This document shows positions 31,736-39,789 of a stretch of 64,000 bases of DNA, one piece after another (within the stretch, counting starts at the first letter, position 1; each line of letters opens with the position of its first letter). The position numbers were made by a program, and so were the translations under genes. This stretch comes from Citromicrobium sp. JLT1363. Its GTDB lineage: Bacteria; Pseudomonadota; Alphaproteobacteria; Sphingomonadales; Sphingomonadaceae. The notes beneath the pieces were generated by a model. It was not told where the DNA came from and did no database searches. It saw only the letters and a list, made by a program, of their open reading frames with translations. Where the stretch lies: contig NZ_AEUE01000003.1 in NCBI RefSeq assembly GCF_000186705.1, positions 372,001 through 436,000 on the forward strand. Reading direction: 5' to 3'.

Positions 31736-32968
31736 TTAGGCCGGGGCCAGGCCCTGCTTCTTCATCTCGGTTTCGAGGTTGTTCACGATCGCCTCGAAGA
31801 ACTGCTCGGTCGTCAGCCAGCTCTGGCCCGGGCCGATCAGCAGGGCGAGGTCCTTGGTCATCTGGCCGCTTTCGACCGTCTGGATGCAGACCTTTTCCAG
31901 CGTCTCCGCGAACTTGACGACATCGGGCGTATTGTCGAACTTGCCGCGATACATCAGGCCGCGCGTCCAAGCGAAGATGCTGGCGATCGGGTTGGTCGAC
32001 GTCGCCTTGCCTTCCTGATGCTGGCGGTAGTGGCGGGTAACGGTGCCGTGCGCGGCTTCCGCTTCCACCGTCTCGCCGTCCGGGGTCATCAGCACGCTGG
32101 TCATCAGGCCGAGCGAGCCGAAGCCCTGCGCCACAACGTCGGACTGCACGTCGCCGTCGTAGTTCTTGCAGGCCCACACGAACTTGCCGCTCCACTTGAG
32201 CGCGGCGGCCACCATGTCGTCGATGAGGCGGTGTTCGTAGGTGATCCCGGCGGCCTTGAACTTGTCCGCAAACTCGGCGTCGAACACCTCCTGGAACAGG
32301 TCCTTGAAGCGGCCATCGTACTTCTTGAGGATCGTGTTCTTCGTGGAGAGGTACACCGGCCACTTGCGGTCGAGCCCGTAGTTCATGCAGGCCCGGGCGA
32401 AGTCGCGGATCGAATCGTCCAGGTTGTACATCGCCATCGCGACGCCCGAGCTCTGGAATTCGTACACGTCGAGATCGATCTTCTCGCCGTCCTCGCCTTC
32501 GAAGACGAGACGCAGCTTGCCGGCACCGGGGATCAGCGTGTCCTTGGCGCGGTACTGGTCGCCGAAGGCATGGCGGCCGACCACGATCGGGTCGGTCCAG
32601 CCGGGCACCAGCCGCGGCACGTTGTCGATCACGATCGGTTCGCGGAAGACGACGCCGCCCAGAATGTTGCGAATCGTGCCATTGGGCGAGACCCACATCT
32701 TCTTGAGGTCGAATTCCTCGACGCGCTGTTCGTCGGGGGTGATCGTGGCGCATTTCACGCCCACGCCGTACTGCTTGATGGCGTTGGCGGCATCGACCGT
32801 GATCTGGTCCTCGGTCTCGTCGCGCTTCTCGATCGACAGGTCGTAATACTTCAGATCGATATCGAGATAGGGCAGGATCAGGCGTTCACGGATCCACTGC
32901 CAGATGATCTTCGTCATTTCGTCGCCGTCGAGTTCGACAACCGGGTTCTTGACCTGAATTTTTGCCAT
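31736..32968 (-). CDS. icd: NADP-dependent isocitrate dehydrogenase
   Basis: A 410-residue TCA-cycle enzyme converting isocitrate to 2-oxoglutarate. [19 protein letters not shown] is the substrate-binding segment of the eukaryote-like (type II) homodimeric form, which is usual in alphaproteobacteria; [10 protein letters not shown] binds NADP. Start [18 protein letters not shown] is typical. The 120 bases on its 5' side show no gene. Confidence 0.97.
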   Translation of the reverse strand: MAKIQVKNPVVELDGDEMTKIIWQWIRERLILPYLDIDLKYYDLSIEKRDETEDQITVDAANAIKQYGVGVKCATITPDEQRVEEFDLKKMWVSPNGTIRNILGGVVFREPIVIDNVPRLVPGWTDPIVVGRHAFGDQYRAKDTLIPGAGKLRLVFEGEDGEKIDLDVYEFQSSGVAMAMYNLDDSIRDFARACMNYGLDRKWPVYLSTKNTILKKYDGRFKDLFQEVFDAEFADKFKAAGITYEHRLIDDMVAAALKWSGKFVWACKNYDGDVQSDVVAQGFGSLGLMTSVLMTPDGETVEAEAAHGTVTRHYRQHQEGKATSTNPIASIFAWTRGLMYRGKFDNTPDVVKFAETLEKVCIQTVESGQMTKDLALLIGPGQSWLTTEQFFEAIVNNLETEMKKQGLAPA

Positions 32969-33088
32969 TATGGGTCCCTGCTGATCCGCATGTTTCTGAA
33001 TGGGGGTGAAATCTGGCGCGGCTTTAGCAGAGGTCGGGGCTCACGCAAGGCGGGCGAACCGTGCATCTATCCCTCCGGCCGCAGATCT

Positions 33089-33352
33089 TCATGACAGATC
33101 CAGTGTTCGAAGCCAGGCCATGGCGCCCGCGTCCTGCCCCTTGAACTTCGGCCCGTCACGCAGCGGCGCGACAAGCAGGCCGGCATCCTCGGGAAGTTGC
33201 CATTTGATGCGATGATAGAGCTGCGAGCGTGTCAGTTCGCTCGAGATACAGTAGACGCCGGGCGAAAACCGCCGTCCGTCCCCGTGGAGTTCCAGATCTT
33301 CCGGAACGTCTTCCGGGTCCCGGACCACGAGAAGATAGAGGGATTCTGCCAA
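33089..33352 (-). CDS. Small hypothetical protein
   Basis: An 87-residue soluble protein, LYLLVVRDPEDVPEDLELHG at the start and a Trp-containing helix WLRTLDLS at the end. No signal peptide, no known motif. It sits between icd and tRNA-Val on the same strand and could be read from the tRNA promoter. Coding is supported by codon regularity only. Confidence 0.5.
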   Translation of the reverse strand: MAESLYLLVVRDPEDVPEDLELHGDGRRFSPGVYCISSELTRSQLYHRIKWQLPEDAGLLVAPLRDGPKFKGQDAGAMAWLRTLDLS

Positions 33353-33425
33353 GGGAATTCGCCAGAATGCTTGCTGGTGACGTAAAACCCGGTGCCCTGT
33401 CGTACCCGGGCGAGGAAATCCCCCA

Positions 33426-33500
33426 TGGTGGGCGTACCAAGATTTGAACTTGGGACCCCTACGATGTCAACATAGTGCTCTACCCCTGAGCTATACGCCC
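33426..33500 (-). tRNA. tRNA-Val (anticodon GAC)
   Basis: Read on the minus strand, a full cloverleaf folds: acceptor GGGCGTA/TACGCCC, D stem GCTC/GAGC, anticodon stem CTATG/CGTAG with loop TTGACAT giving anticodon GAC, a 5-base variable region, and T stem CCAAG/CTTGG with TTCAAAT loop. Discriminator A and the encoded CCA follow. It decodes GUC and GUU. Confidence 0.95.
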
Positions 33501-33535
33501 GCACCATGGGGATGTCGCCTTGACGGCGGACGCGC

Positions 33536-33564
33536 CAGATAGCCGCGCGGCGCGTCGGTTACAA
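33536..33564 (-). promoter_or_regulatory. Predicted promoter of tRNA-Val
   Basis: On the minus strand TTGTAA and TATCTG are spaced by 17 bases and lie 36 bases before the tRNA 5' end, just after the cpdR stop codon. Confidence 0.5.
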
Positions 33565-33568
33565 GAGG

Positions 33569-33961
33569 CTAAAGCAGCGCTTCCTTCGCATCGGCAAAAA
33601 CCCGGTCCACTTCCAGTACCAGATCGCGCAGGTGGAATGGCTTGGACAGCACCTTTGCCTGCGGCTGGTCGGCACTGGCCTTGAGCGAGACCGCGGCGAA
33701 GCCAGTGATGAACATCACGCGGGTTTCCGGGCTCATCTCGTTGCAGCGCTGGGCCAGTTCGATCCCGTCCATCTCCGGCATCACGATATCGGAAAGCAGA
33801 AGATCGTATTCGCCAGTTTCCAGCAGCGGCAGGGCCGCCGTGCCGCAATCGACCGAATCGACCGCATAGCCCGCCTTTTCCAGTGCGCGGCTCAGATAGG
33901 TCCGCATCGCTTCCTCGTCCTCCGCCAGGAGGATTCGCCGGTAATGTGAAGGTTCGCTCAT
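33569..33961 (-). CDS. cpdR: Single-domain response regulator CpdR
   Basis: A 130-residue receiver domain without output domain, phosphorylated at Asp58 in LLLSDIVMPEMDG, with the acidic pocket LLAEDEE at 11-17 and Lys in VLSKPFHL. In alphaproteobacteria unphosphorylated CpdR primes ClpXP for degradation of CtrA-pathway and c-di-GMP proteins, and is controlled by CckA/ChpT. A GGAGG site 7 bases before the ATG fixes the start. Assignment to CpdR rests on length and overall similarity. Confidence 0.88.
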   Translation of the reverse strand: MSEPSHYRRILLAEDEEAMRTYLSRALEKAGYAVDSVDCGTAALPLLETGEYDLLLSDIVMPEMDGIELAQRCNEMSPETRVMFITGFAAVSLKASADQPQAKVLSKPFHLRDLVLEVDRVFADAKEALL

Positions 33962-34059
33962 AGGACGCCTCCATAGCGCGAGGCGCTTAATGAATCTTTG
34001 GCGTGGGCGGGGCTTGCCCTGCTTTGACACACACCCTCTTCGGGTACAGCGTGACACCG

Positions 34060-35004
34060 ATGGAAGCGGCGGCGCACAGCGATTCGCGGGAGATGATTCC
34101 CGGAGGAATGATCCCCGGAAGCGGGGTGCCAGCCTTCACCTTGCTGGGCGTACGTCAGGCGAAACTTCCGGTGCTGATTGCTGCTCCGCACGGCGGGCGG
34201 TCCTATCCAGCCGAAATCGAATCGCGCATGCGCAATCCGGGGATCGCCAAGCTGCGGCTGGAAGATCGCCTGGTGGACGAACTGGCGACGGCCGTCGCTG
34301 ATCTGACCGGCGCGGCCACGCTGGTGGCGCATGCGCCGCGAGCCATGCTCGATCTCAACCGTGCGCCCGACGATCTCGACTGGTCGATGCTGGGGGAGGG
34401 GCGGCCGACCGGGCAGGTCCATTCGAGCGCGAATCGGCGGGCGCGAAGCGGGCTCGGGCTGGTGCCGAGGCGCGTTTCGGGGGTGGGCGAGATATGGACT
34501 GCTTCGCTGTCGCACGCGGAGGTGGCCGATCGTATTGCGGGCATTCACGAGCCCTATCACCGTGCACTCTCCAAGGCGCTTGGCGAGATTCGCAAGGCGT
34601 GGGGCGTCGCCCTCCTCATCGATCTGCATTCGATGCCGCCGCTGCGGGCCGCGCACCCGGGGGAGCGGGCGACCGAGTTCGTGATCGGCGACCGATTCGG
34701 GGTTTCCTGCGACGACGCGCTTGCCAGCCGGGCGCTGCAGTTTCTGGCGAAGAACGAGCGTGGGGCGGCGCATAATCGCCCCTATGCGGGAGGCTATGTT
34801 CTGGATCGGCATGGCAGCCCGCCGCTTGCGATCCATGCCCTGCAGTTGGAGGTGTGCCGGACCCTCTACCTCGATGCGCGCTTCGACGGGCCGAGCGCGC
34901 GCATGCCCGCTCTGGCGCGGCTGGTGGCGGAACTCGTTCGCGCGCTGGCGGATGAAATCCTGCCCGATCGGGGCGAGCACGACCTGCCGCTCGCTGCGGA
35001 ATAA
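34060..35004 (+). CDS. N-formylglutamate amidohydrolase-family protein
   Basis: A 314-residue zinc hydrolase. LIAAPHGGRSYP, LIDLHSMPP and the late GGYVLDRHG..AIHALQLEV carry the metal and substrate residues of the HutG (FGase) family, which hydrolyses N-formyl-glutamate or related amides. No hut genes are nearby, so the physiological substrate is uncertain. Several Met codons compete at the start; 34060 is a compromise, as 34003 has no better ribosome site and 34093 follows GGGAG too closely. Confidence 0.82.
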   Translation: MEAAAHSDSREMIPGGMIPGSGVPAFTLLGVRQAKLPVLIAAPHGGRSYPAEIESRMRNPGIAKLRLEDRLVDELATAVADLTGAATLVAHAPRAMLDLNRAPDDLDWSMLGEGRPTGQVHSSANRRARSGLGLVPRRVSGVGEIWTASLSHAEVADRIAGIHEPYHRALSKALGEIRKAWGVALLIDLHSMPPLRAAHPGERATEFVIGDRFGVSCDDALASRALQFLAKNERGAAHNRPYAGGYVLDRHGSPPLAIHALQLEVCRTLYLDARFDGPSARMPALARLVAELVRALADEILPDRGEHDLPLAAE

Positions 35005-35110
35005 AAAAACCACCTCGTGCAAGGTTGCACGAGGTGGCCAAGGTTCAGGGAGGAAACACGCTGGAAAGCGTGCTTATCCGGGGCGGCTATGAGGGGGGAT
35101 GCCGCCCGGA
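35003..35110 (-). ncRNA. Predicted trans-acting small RNA
   Basis: On the minus strand, starting near 35110, three hairpins follow one another: TCCGGGCGGC/GCCGCCCCGGA with loop ATCCCCCCTCATA, CACGC/GCGTG with loop TTTCCA, a single-stranded TTTCCTCCCTGAA, then a perfect terminator with seven T. The C-rich loops and CCTCCC are complementary to ribosome-binding sites, a feature of several alphaproteobacterial regulatory RNAs. A promoter-like sequence precedes it. No ORF fits. The end of the convergent amidohydrolase gene touches the T-tract. Confidence 0.65.
35010..35037 (-). terminator. Rho-independent terminator of the small RNA (and sapC)
   Basis: CCACCTCGTGCAA pairs perfectly with TTGCACGAGGTGG over a two-base junction, and on the minus strand it is followed by seven T (35009-35003). 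Confidence 0.9.
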
Positions 35111-35116
35111 CACCAC

Positions 35117-35145
35117 AGATTTGGGGTGCCTCAACGCATTGTCAA
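35117..35145 (-). promoter_or_regulatory. Predicted promoter of the small RNA
   Basis: On the minus strand a perfect TTGACA -35 (35145-35140) is followed after 17 bases by AAATCT (35122-35117). It lies downstream of the sapC stop, so it would drive only the RNA. A TCGCCCGG/CCGGGCGA inverted repeat lies just upstream, at about 35149-35176. Confidence 0.6.
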
Positions 35146-35198
35146 CCATCGCCCGGACCGCTTGCGACCCGGGCGATGTGCGGAGTGGTGAAAGACGG

Positions 35199-35984
35199 TC
35201 AGGCGGCCGGTTTCTGATCGCCCGAGGGCATCTTGCCCTGCTGTTCCTGGCGACCGAAAATGTGGCGCATCAGCTCGAGCGAGGTGATCTGGGCGTAGAT
35301 GATCGGCAGGATGCCGTCATTGCTCCAGCGTACCAGGGTCTCACCATCGAGCTTCTTGAACTTGTCGAGATCGACCATCCGGAAGCCCTTGTAGATATAG
35401 GGCTTGTCCGGGGCTTCGTTACGCTGGATGGCGACTTCGCCTTCCATCAGCAGATCATGCTTCTGCAGTTCGTCGGTCAGCATCTTCGTGCGCAAGCCGG
35501 CTTCTTCGAACTTCTCGCAGAACTCGAGGGCCGATTTCGTCTGGTCCGTGGTCGACCCGTCGTCGTTGAAAAGCCGCTCGCCTTCTTCGAATTCGCCGAT
35601 CGAATCGGAGGTCGGATCGAAACACAGCGAAAGATTGTCGTTTTCGTTCGACAGCTTGGCGAGGATGAAGGGATAGCGGCGGATATAGGCCGGCACGTAA
35701 ACCTGCTCGATCAGCTTGCCGTCATCGTCGAAGAAGGTGTTCACCCCTTCATTGAGGCCCATCAGAGCCAGCGGCAGGGGGTTCTCCCCCGAGGAGAACA
35801 CGATCGGATAGTGCCGCGCCGCCTGAATGAACTCGTCAGCCGTCAGCGGGATCGCGTGCTGCTTCGCCAGCCACGGTGCCGAATCGGACATCCGGCTGCG
35901 GAAATTCAGGTGATCCCGCGTGTTGAGAGGCATCAGGTCTTGATAGAAAATCGGAAGCTGGGGCTTTTGCGGCGCGCTGGCCAT
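35199..35984 (-). CDS. SapC-family protein
   Basis: A 261-residue protein: FYQDLMPLNTRDHLNFR near the start, then PIVFSSGENPLPLALMGLNEGVN and YVPAYIRRYPFILAK, all typical of SapC. The family was named for a Campylobacter S-layer export context, but in sphingomonads it is often linked to TonB receptors and tryptophan halogenase genes; none is adjacent here. A GGAG site decides the start at MASAPQ. Function remains unclear. Confidence 0.88.
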   Translation of the reverse strand: MASAPQKPQLPIFYQDLMPLNTRDHLNFRSRMSDSAPWLAKQHAIPLTADEFIQAARHYPIVFSSGENPLPLALMGLNEGVNTFFDDDGKLIEQVYVPAYIRRYPFILAKLSNENDNLSLCFDPTSDSIGEFEEGERLFNDDGSTTDQTKSALEFCEKFEEAGLRTKMLTDELQKHDLLMEGEVAIQRNEAPDKPYIYKGFRMVDLDKFKKLDGETLVRWSNDGILPIIYAQITSLELMRHIFGRQEQQGKMPSGDQKPAA

Positions 35985-36058
35985 CGGTCTCTCCATGAAC
36001 GGTGGAAATGATGAAGGGGCGGGCGCCGATACGCCTTCCCGCGTAAAGAAGCCGCGCC

Positions 36059-37501
36059 TTAGGCGGCGGGCGCGCGGCTGGCAAGCGGCACCAGCTTCCC
36101 CGGGTTCATGATGCCTTGCGGGTCGAGCGCCTGCTTGACGCCGCGCAGAATGCTCAGCGTGGCCGGATCGGCAAGCCGGCCGAGCTCGTCGCGTTTCATC
36201 TGGCCGATGCCGTGTTCGGCGCTGATCGAACCGGCCCATTCGGTCACCAGGTCGTGCACGGCCGCACTGATCGCCTTGCCGTCGGCATCCTCCCACTCGC
36301 CACCCCTGGCCCCTTCGGGCGCGCGCAGGTGGAAGTGGACATTGCCATCGCCCAGATGACCGAAGGCGACCGCTCGCGTGCCTGCGAATTGTCGCTCCAG
36401 TACGGCGCTGGCCTCTTCGATGAAGGCCGGCATTTTTTCAGGGGGTACGGAGATATCATGCTGAACGGCAGGCCCGCGCGCGCGCTCGGCCGAAGAAATG
36501 CCATCGCGCAGGGACCATAGGGCCTCGGCTTGCGTCTCGCTTGCGGCGATGGTCGCATCCTCGACCAGCCCCTGCTCCAACGCGGTCTCGAGCAGGCTGG
36601 TGACGCGTTTCTGCAAGCTGTCCGCCTGCGTCTCGTCCGCAACCAGTTCGAGCAGCGCGTACCATTTGTGCGGTTCCCCCAGCGGATCGCGTGCGGCGGG
36701 CTCGTAAGCGAGCACGGCATCGAGCGCATCGCGCGGCATGATCTCGAAGCCTTCGAGTGCCGCGCCCTCGCGTTGCTGCGCCAGCAGGAGGAGCCTGCGC
36801 GCCTGGTGCACGGATGGCAGCCCGACGAACAGGACGCGCCTGGCCGCGATCTGCGGCAGCAGCGAAAGGGTGGCGCCGGTCACGATCCCCAGCGTGCCTT
36901 CCGACCCGATAAGCAGCTGCTTGAGATCGAACCCGCGGTTGTCCTTCTTCAGCGCCGCCAGCGTATCCAGTACGGTGCCGTCGGGCAGCACGGCCTCGAG
37001 CCCGCGTACCTGCGCACGCATCGTGCCGTGGCGCAGCACCTGCGTGCCGCCCGCATTGGTGGAAATCAGCCCGCCTATCGTCGCCGAACCCTTGCCCCCC
37101 AGCGTCAGGGGAAAGCGCAGGCCGCGCTCTGCCGCCGCCTGATGCAGGGTTTGCAGGACTACGCCTGCATCGCACACCACTTGCTGGGCGTCCTCGTCCC
37201 AGTGTCGAATCGTATCCATGCGCCTGAGCGAGAGAAGCAGCGAATCGCCACTCTCATCCGGGGTTGCACCGCCGGACATTCCGCTATTGCCACCCTGCGG
37301 GACGATCGGAACGCGATGCTGCGCGCACAGCTTCACCAGAGCGGCGACCTCTTCGGTCGAAGCTGGCGAGGCCAGGGCTAGCGCCCGCCCGGAATAGCGC
37401 CCGCGCCAGTCGGTGAGCCAGGGATTCATCACCTCGCTGTCGCGGCTCAGCCCGCGTTGGCCCAGAAGCGTGGTCGCGGCGGAGAGAAAGGCATCGCTCA
37501 T
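36059..37501 (-). CDS. FAD-linked oxidase, D-lactate/D-2-hydroxyglutarate dehydrogenase type
   Basis: A 480-residue enzyme with an N-terminal PCMH-type FAD-binding domain (VPQGGNSGMSGGATP, SATIGGLISTNAGGT) and a C-terminal cap domain ending HGIGQMKRDEL. These oxidise D-2-hydroxy acids and pass electrons to quinone, ETF or cytochrome. Precise substrate not determinable; D-2-hydroxyglutarate is plausible since the protein lacks extra domains. The Met at 37501 begins the conserved part. Confidence 0.88.
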   Translation of the reverse strand: MSDAFLSAATTLLGQRGLSRDSEVMNPWLTDWRGRYSGRALALASPASTEEVAALVKLCAQHRVPIVPQGGNSGMSGGATPDESGDSLLLSLRRMDTIRHWDEDAQQVVCDAGVVLQTLHQAAAERGLRFPLTLGGKGSATIGGLISTNAGGTQVLRHGTMRAQVRGLEAVLPDGTVLDTLAALKKDNRGFDLKQLLIGSEGTLGIVTGATLSLLPQIAARRVLFVGLPSVHQARRLLLLAQQREGAALEGFEIMPRDALDAVLAYEPAARDPLGEPHKWYALLELVADETQADSLQKRVTSLLETALEQGLVEDATIAASETQAEALWSLRDGISSAERARGPAVQHDISVPPEKMPAFIEEASAVLERQFAGTRAVAFGHLGDGNVHFHLRAPEGARGGEWEDADGKAISAAVHDLVTEWAGSISAEHGIGQMKRDELGRLADPATLSILRGVKQALDPQGIMNPGKLVPLASRAPAA

Positions 37502-37667
37502 GTTGGCGCCATGCCACACCCCGGCCGCCCTATGCCAGTCCGGCGCAAAAGGGGACTGCCGCAATTAAGCCGCCATTCAAAAGACGGGACTATGTGTTGC
37601 GTCCGGGTAGATCGAATGGGGCGGGGCGATCTCTTGGACTCCCGCCTGTGAGGATAACGGCACAACC

Positions 37668-38228
37668 ATGCATTTCATGGCTGCATTTCTGGCACCTCTT
37701 CTCGCGCTGTCTCCAGCGCAGCGGGACGAATCGTCCCCGTCGCCCGTGTCCCTCCCGTCCCCGCTCCTGCTGACGGAAGCGCCGGTCGAGAGCCCCGGAG
37801 CCGAGGCTCCAGGGTGGCTCGCTGCAGAGGCATGGCGTGAAGGACTTGAAGCGCGGCAGGTGCGTATCCGACAGGAGATCATGATTCGCGTTTCGCCGCG
37901 CCGCTCCAATACGCGAGAGATGATCGCGGACTGGCGGCGGGTAATGCCCCGCCGCTTCGAACAGCGGAAAATCGGCAAATGCGTGCCAGCGCGCAGCATC
38001 GTGGGCGTGCAGACCGTAAGCTCGCGCGACCTCGTGCTCTACCTCTCGGACAATCGGATGATCCGCGCCCAGCTTGGCAAATCGTGCAATGCGCGCGATT
38101 TCTATCTCGGCTTCTACATGGAGCCGAACGATGATGGGGAGCTTTGTGCCGGGCGCGATACCTTGCGAGCGCGCAATGGCGCGACTTGCAAGATCGGGGC
38201 GATTCGCCAGCTTGTCCCGTTGGAATAG
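37668..38228 (+). CDS. Exported hypothetical protein with conserved cysteines
   Basis: A 186-residue protein with a weak signal peptide (MHFMAAFLAPLLALSPA), a Pro/Ser-rich linker to residue 50, and a small domain with four cysteines: GKCVPARS, KSCNARDF, ELCAGRD and ATCKIG. Aromatic residues and strands suggest a compact secreted domain held by two disulfides. I have seen similar proteins in this group but know no function. Confidence 0.65.
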   Translation: MHFMAAFLAPLLALSPAQRDESSPSPVSLPSPLLLTEAPVESPGAEAPGWLAAEAWREGLEARQVRIRQEIMIRVSPRRSNTREMIADWRRVMPRRFEQRKIGKCVPARSIVGVQTVSSRDLVLYLSDNRMIRAQLGKSCNARDFYLGFYMEPNDDGELCAGRDTLRARNGATCKIGAIRQLVPLE

Positions 38229-38320
38229 GCGCTATTCCTTGACAATCCGGCGCTGTTGGGCGATGGCGCGCGCGCTCCTGCGGCACAATGCAGTACAGCC
38301 CTCCACATCCGGAAAACTGA

Positions 38321-39700
38321 ATGAAATTCGCCGATCTCGGCCTCTCCGATAAGTTGCTGCAGGCGGTGGAAGCCGCCGGATATAGCGAGCCTACGCCCAT
38401 TCAGGAGCAGGCGATCCCGCCGATCCTGATGATGAAGGACATCATCGGGATCGCGCAGACGGGCACCGGCAAGACCGCCAGCTTCGTCCTGCCGATGATC
38501 GATATTCTCGCCAGCGGGCGGCGCCGCGCGCTGATGCCGCGCTCGCTCATCCTCGCGCCGACGCGCGAGCTTGCGGCGCAGGTGGCGGAGAATTTCGAGA
38601 AGTACGGCAAGCAGCACGATTTGCAGCTCGCGCTGCTGATCGGCGGGGTGCAGATGGGCGATCAGATCAAGGCGCTCAACGAAGGCGTCGATGTGCTCAT
38701 CGCCACGCCGGGCCGCCTGATGGACCTGTTCGAACGCGGCAAGATTCTGCTCAACGGGTGCGAAATGCTCGTCATCGACGAGGCGGACCGGATGCTCGAC
38801 ATGGGGTTCATCCCCGATATCGAGACGATCTGTTCCAAACTGCCCGAACCGCGCCAGACGCTGCTGTTCAGCGCGACCATGCCGCCGCCGATCGAAAAGC
38901 TGGCGGGCAAGTTCCTCGATAACCCCAAGCGGATCGAGGTGAGCCGCGCGGCCTCCACCAACGAGAACATCACGGCGTTCAAGATCCCGGTCAAACCGCG
39001 CGAGAAGCGCGAGACGTTGCGCTGGCTGCTTCGAAACGACCTCGTCGAAACCGCGATCGTCTTTTCCAACCGGAAGACGACGGTGCGCGAGATCAACAAG
39101 AGCCTTCAGAGCCACGGTTTCGCCAGCGGCGAGATCCACGGCGACATGGACCAGTCCAGCCGGATCAAGGAACTCGACCGGTTCAAGGCGGGCGAGATCA
39201 ACATCCTGGTCGCGTCCGACGTTGCGGCGAGGGGCCTCGACATCAAGGGCGTGAGCCACGTCTTCAACTTCGATACCCCATGGCATCCGGACGATTATGT
39301 TCACCGCATCGGGCGGACCGGCCGCGCCGGCGCGAAGGGACGCGCGTTCACCTTCGTGACCGAAGACGATGCGGAAGCGATCGAGAATGTCGAAAAGCTG
39401 ACCGGCGCGACGATTGCGTCTTTCGGCAAGGACGACGTGCGGGTGGAACTGGCTCAGCCGGAATCGGAGCCGAAGCCGAAGTCCAGATCGAAGCCCAAGA
39501 GCAAGCCGGAGCAGCGTGACGAGGAGCGCGACACGCAGGAGCCGCGCAAACCGGCGAGCGAAAGCAAGCCGCGCAACAAAGGCGACGAGAAGCCGGCGCG
39601 CGGTCGTGGCGGGCGCAACCGCCGCGATGACGATGAAGTGATCCCGGCGGGCGAGTGGAACGGGCCCAAACCCGATTTCCTTTCTGTCAGCGCGCTCTGA
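38321..39700 (+). CDS. DEAD-box RNA helicase (RhlE-like)
   Basis: A 459-residue protein: Q motif near PTPIQEQAIPP, Walker A AQTGTGKTAS, DEAD at 153-156, SAT in LLFSATMPP, and HRIGRTGRAG in the second RecA-like domain. Residues after about 375 form a long Lys/Glu/Arg/Pro-rich disordered tail ending in RGRGGRNRRDDDE, typical of RhlE-type enzymes acting in ribosome assembly or RNA decay. E. coli has several such helicases and the exact orthologue is not clear. Confidence 0.93.
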   Translation: MKFADLGLSDKLLQAVEAAGYSEPTPIQEQAIPPILMMKDIIGIAQTGTGKTASFVLPMIDILASGRRRALMPRSLILAPTRELAAQVAENFEKYGKQHDLQLALLIGGVQMGDQIKALNEGVDVLIATPGRLMDLFERGKILLNGCEMLVIDEADRMLDMGFIPDIETICSKLPEPRQTLLFSATMPPPIEKLAGKFLDNPKRIEVSRAASTNENITAFKIPVKPREKRETLRWLLRNDLVETAIVFSNRKTTVREINKSLQSHGFASGEIHGDMDQSSRIKELDRFKAGEINILVASDVAARGLDIKGVSHVFNFDTPWHPDDYVHRIGRTGRAGAKGRAFTFVTEDDAEAIENVEKLTGATIASFGKDDVRVELAQPESEPKPKSRSKPKSKPEQRDEERDTQEPRKPASESKPRNKGDEKPARGRGGRNRRDDDEVIPAGEWNGPKPDFLSVSAL

Positions 39701-39733
39701 CGGGGCATTTGCGGGATATTCCGCGCCATGGAA

Positions 39734-39750
39734 TTAGCGTCGTATTAACC
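39734..39750 (+). promoter_or_regulatory. CtrA-like binding site
   Basis: TTAG-N7-TTAACC differs by one base from the CtrA consensus TTAA-N7-TTAA(CC). It lies 40 bases before the GGDEF gene start. Confidence 0.5.
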
Positions 39751-39789
39751 AGCTTCGGGTCATTCCTTTCCGGCAGGGAAGGAATTGCA

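Noticed and set aside
33232-33507. 91-residue ORF over tRNA-Val
   Set aside because: It is the translation of the tRNA itself; the cloverleaf explains the sequence.
35010-35037. Terminator for the amidohydrolase on the plus strand
   Set aside because: The T-tract exists only for minus-strand transcription; the plus side reads CCAAGG.
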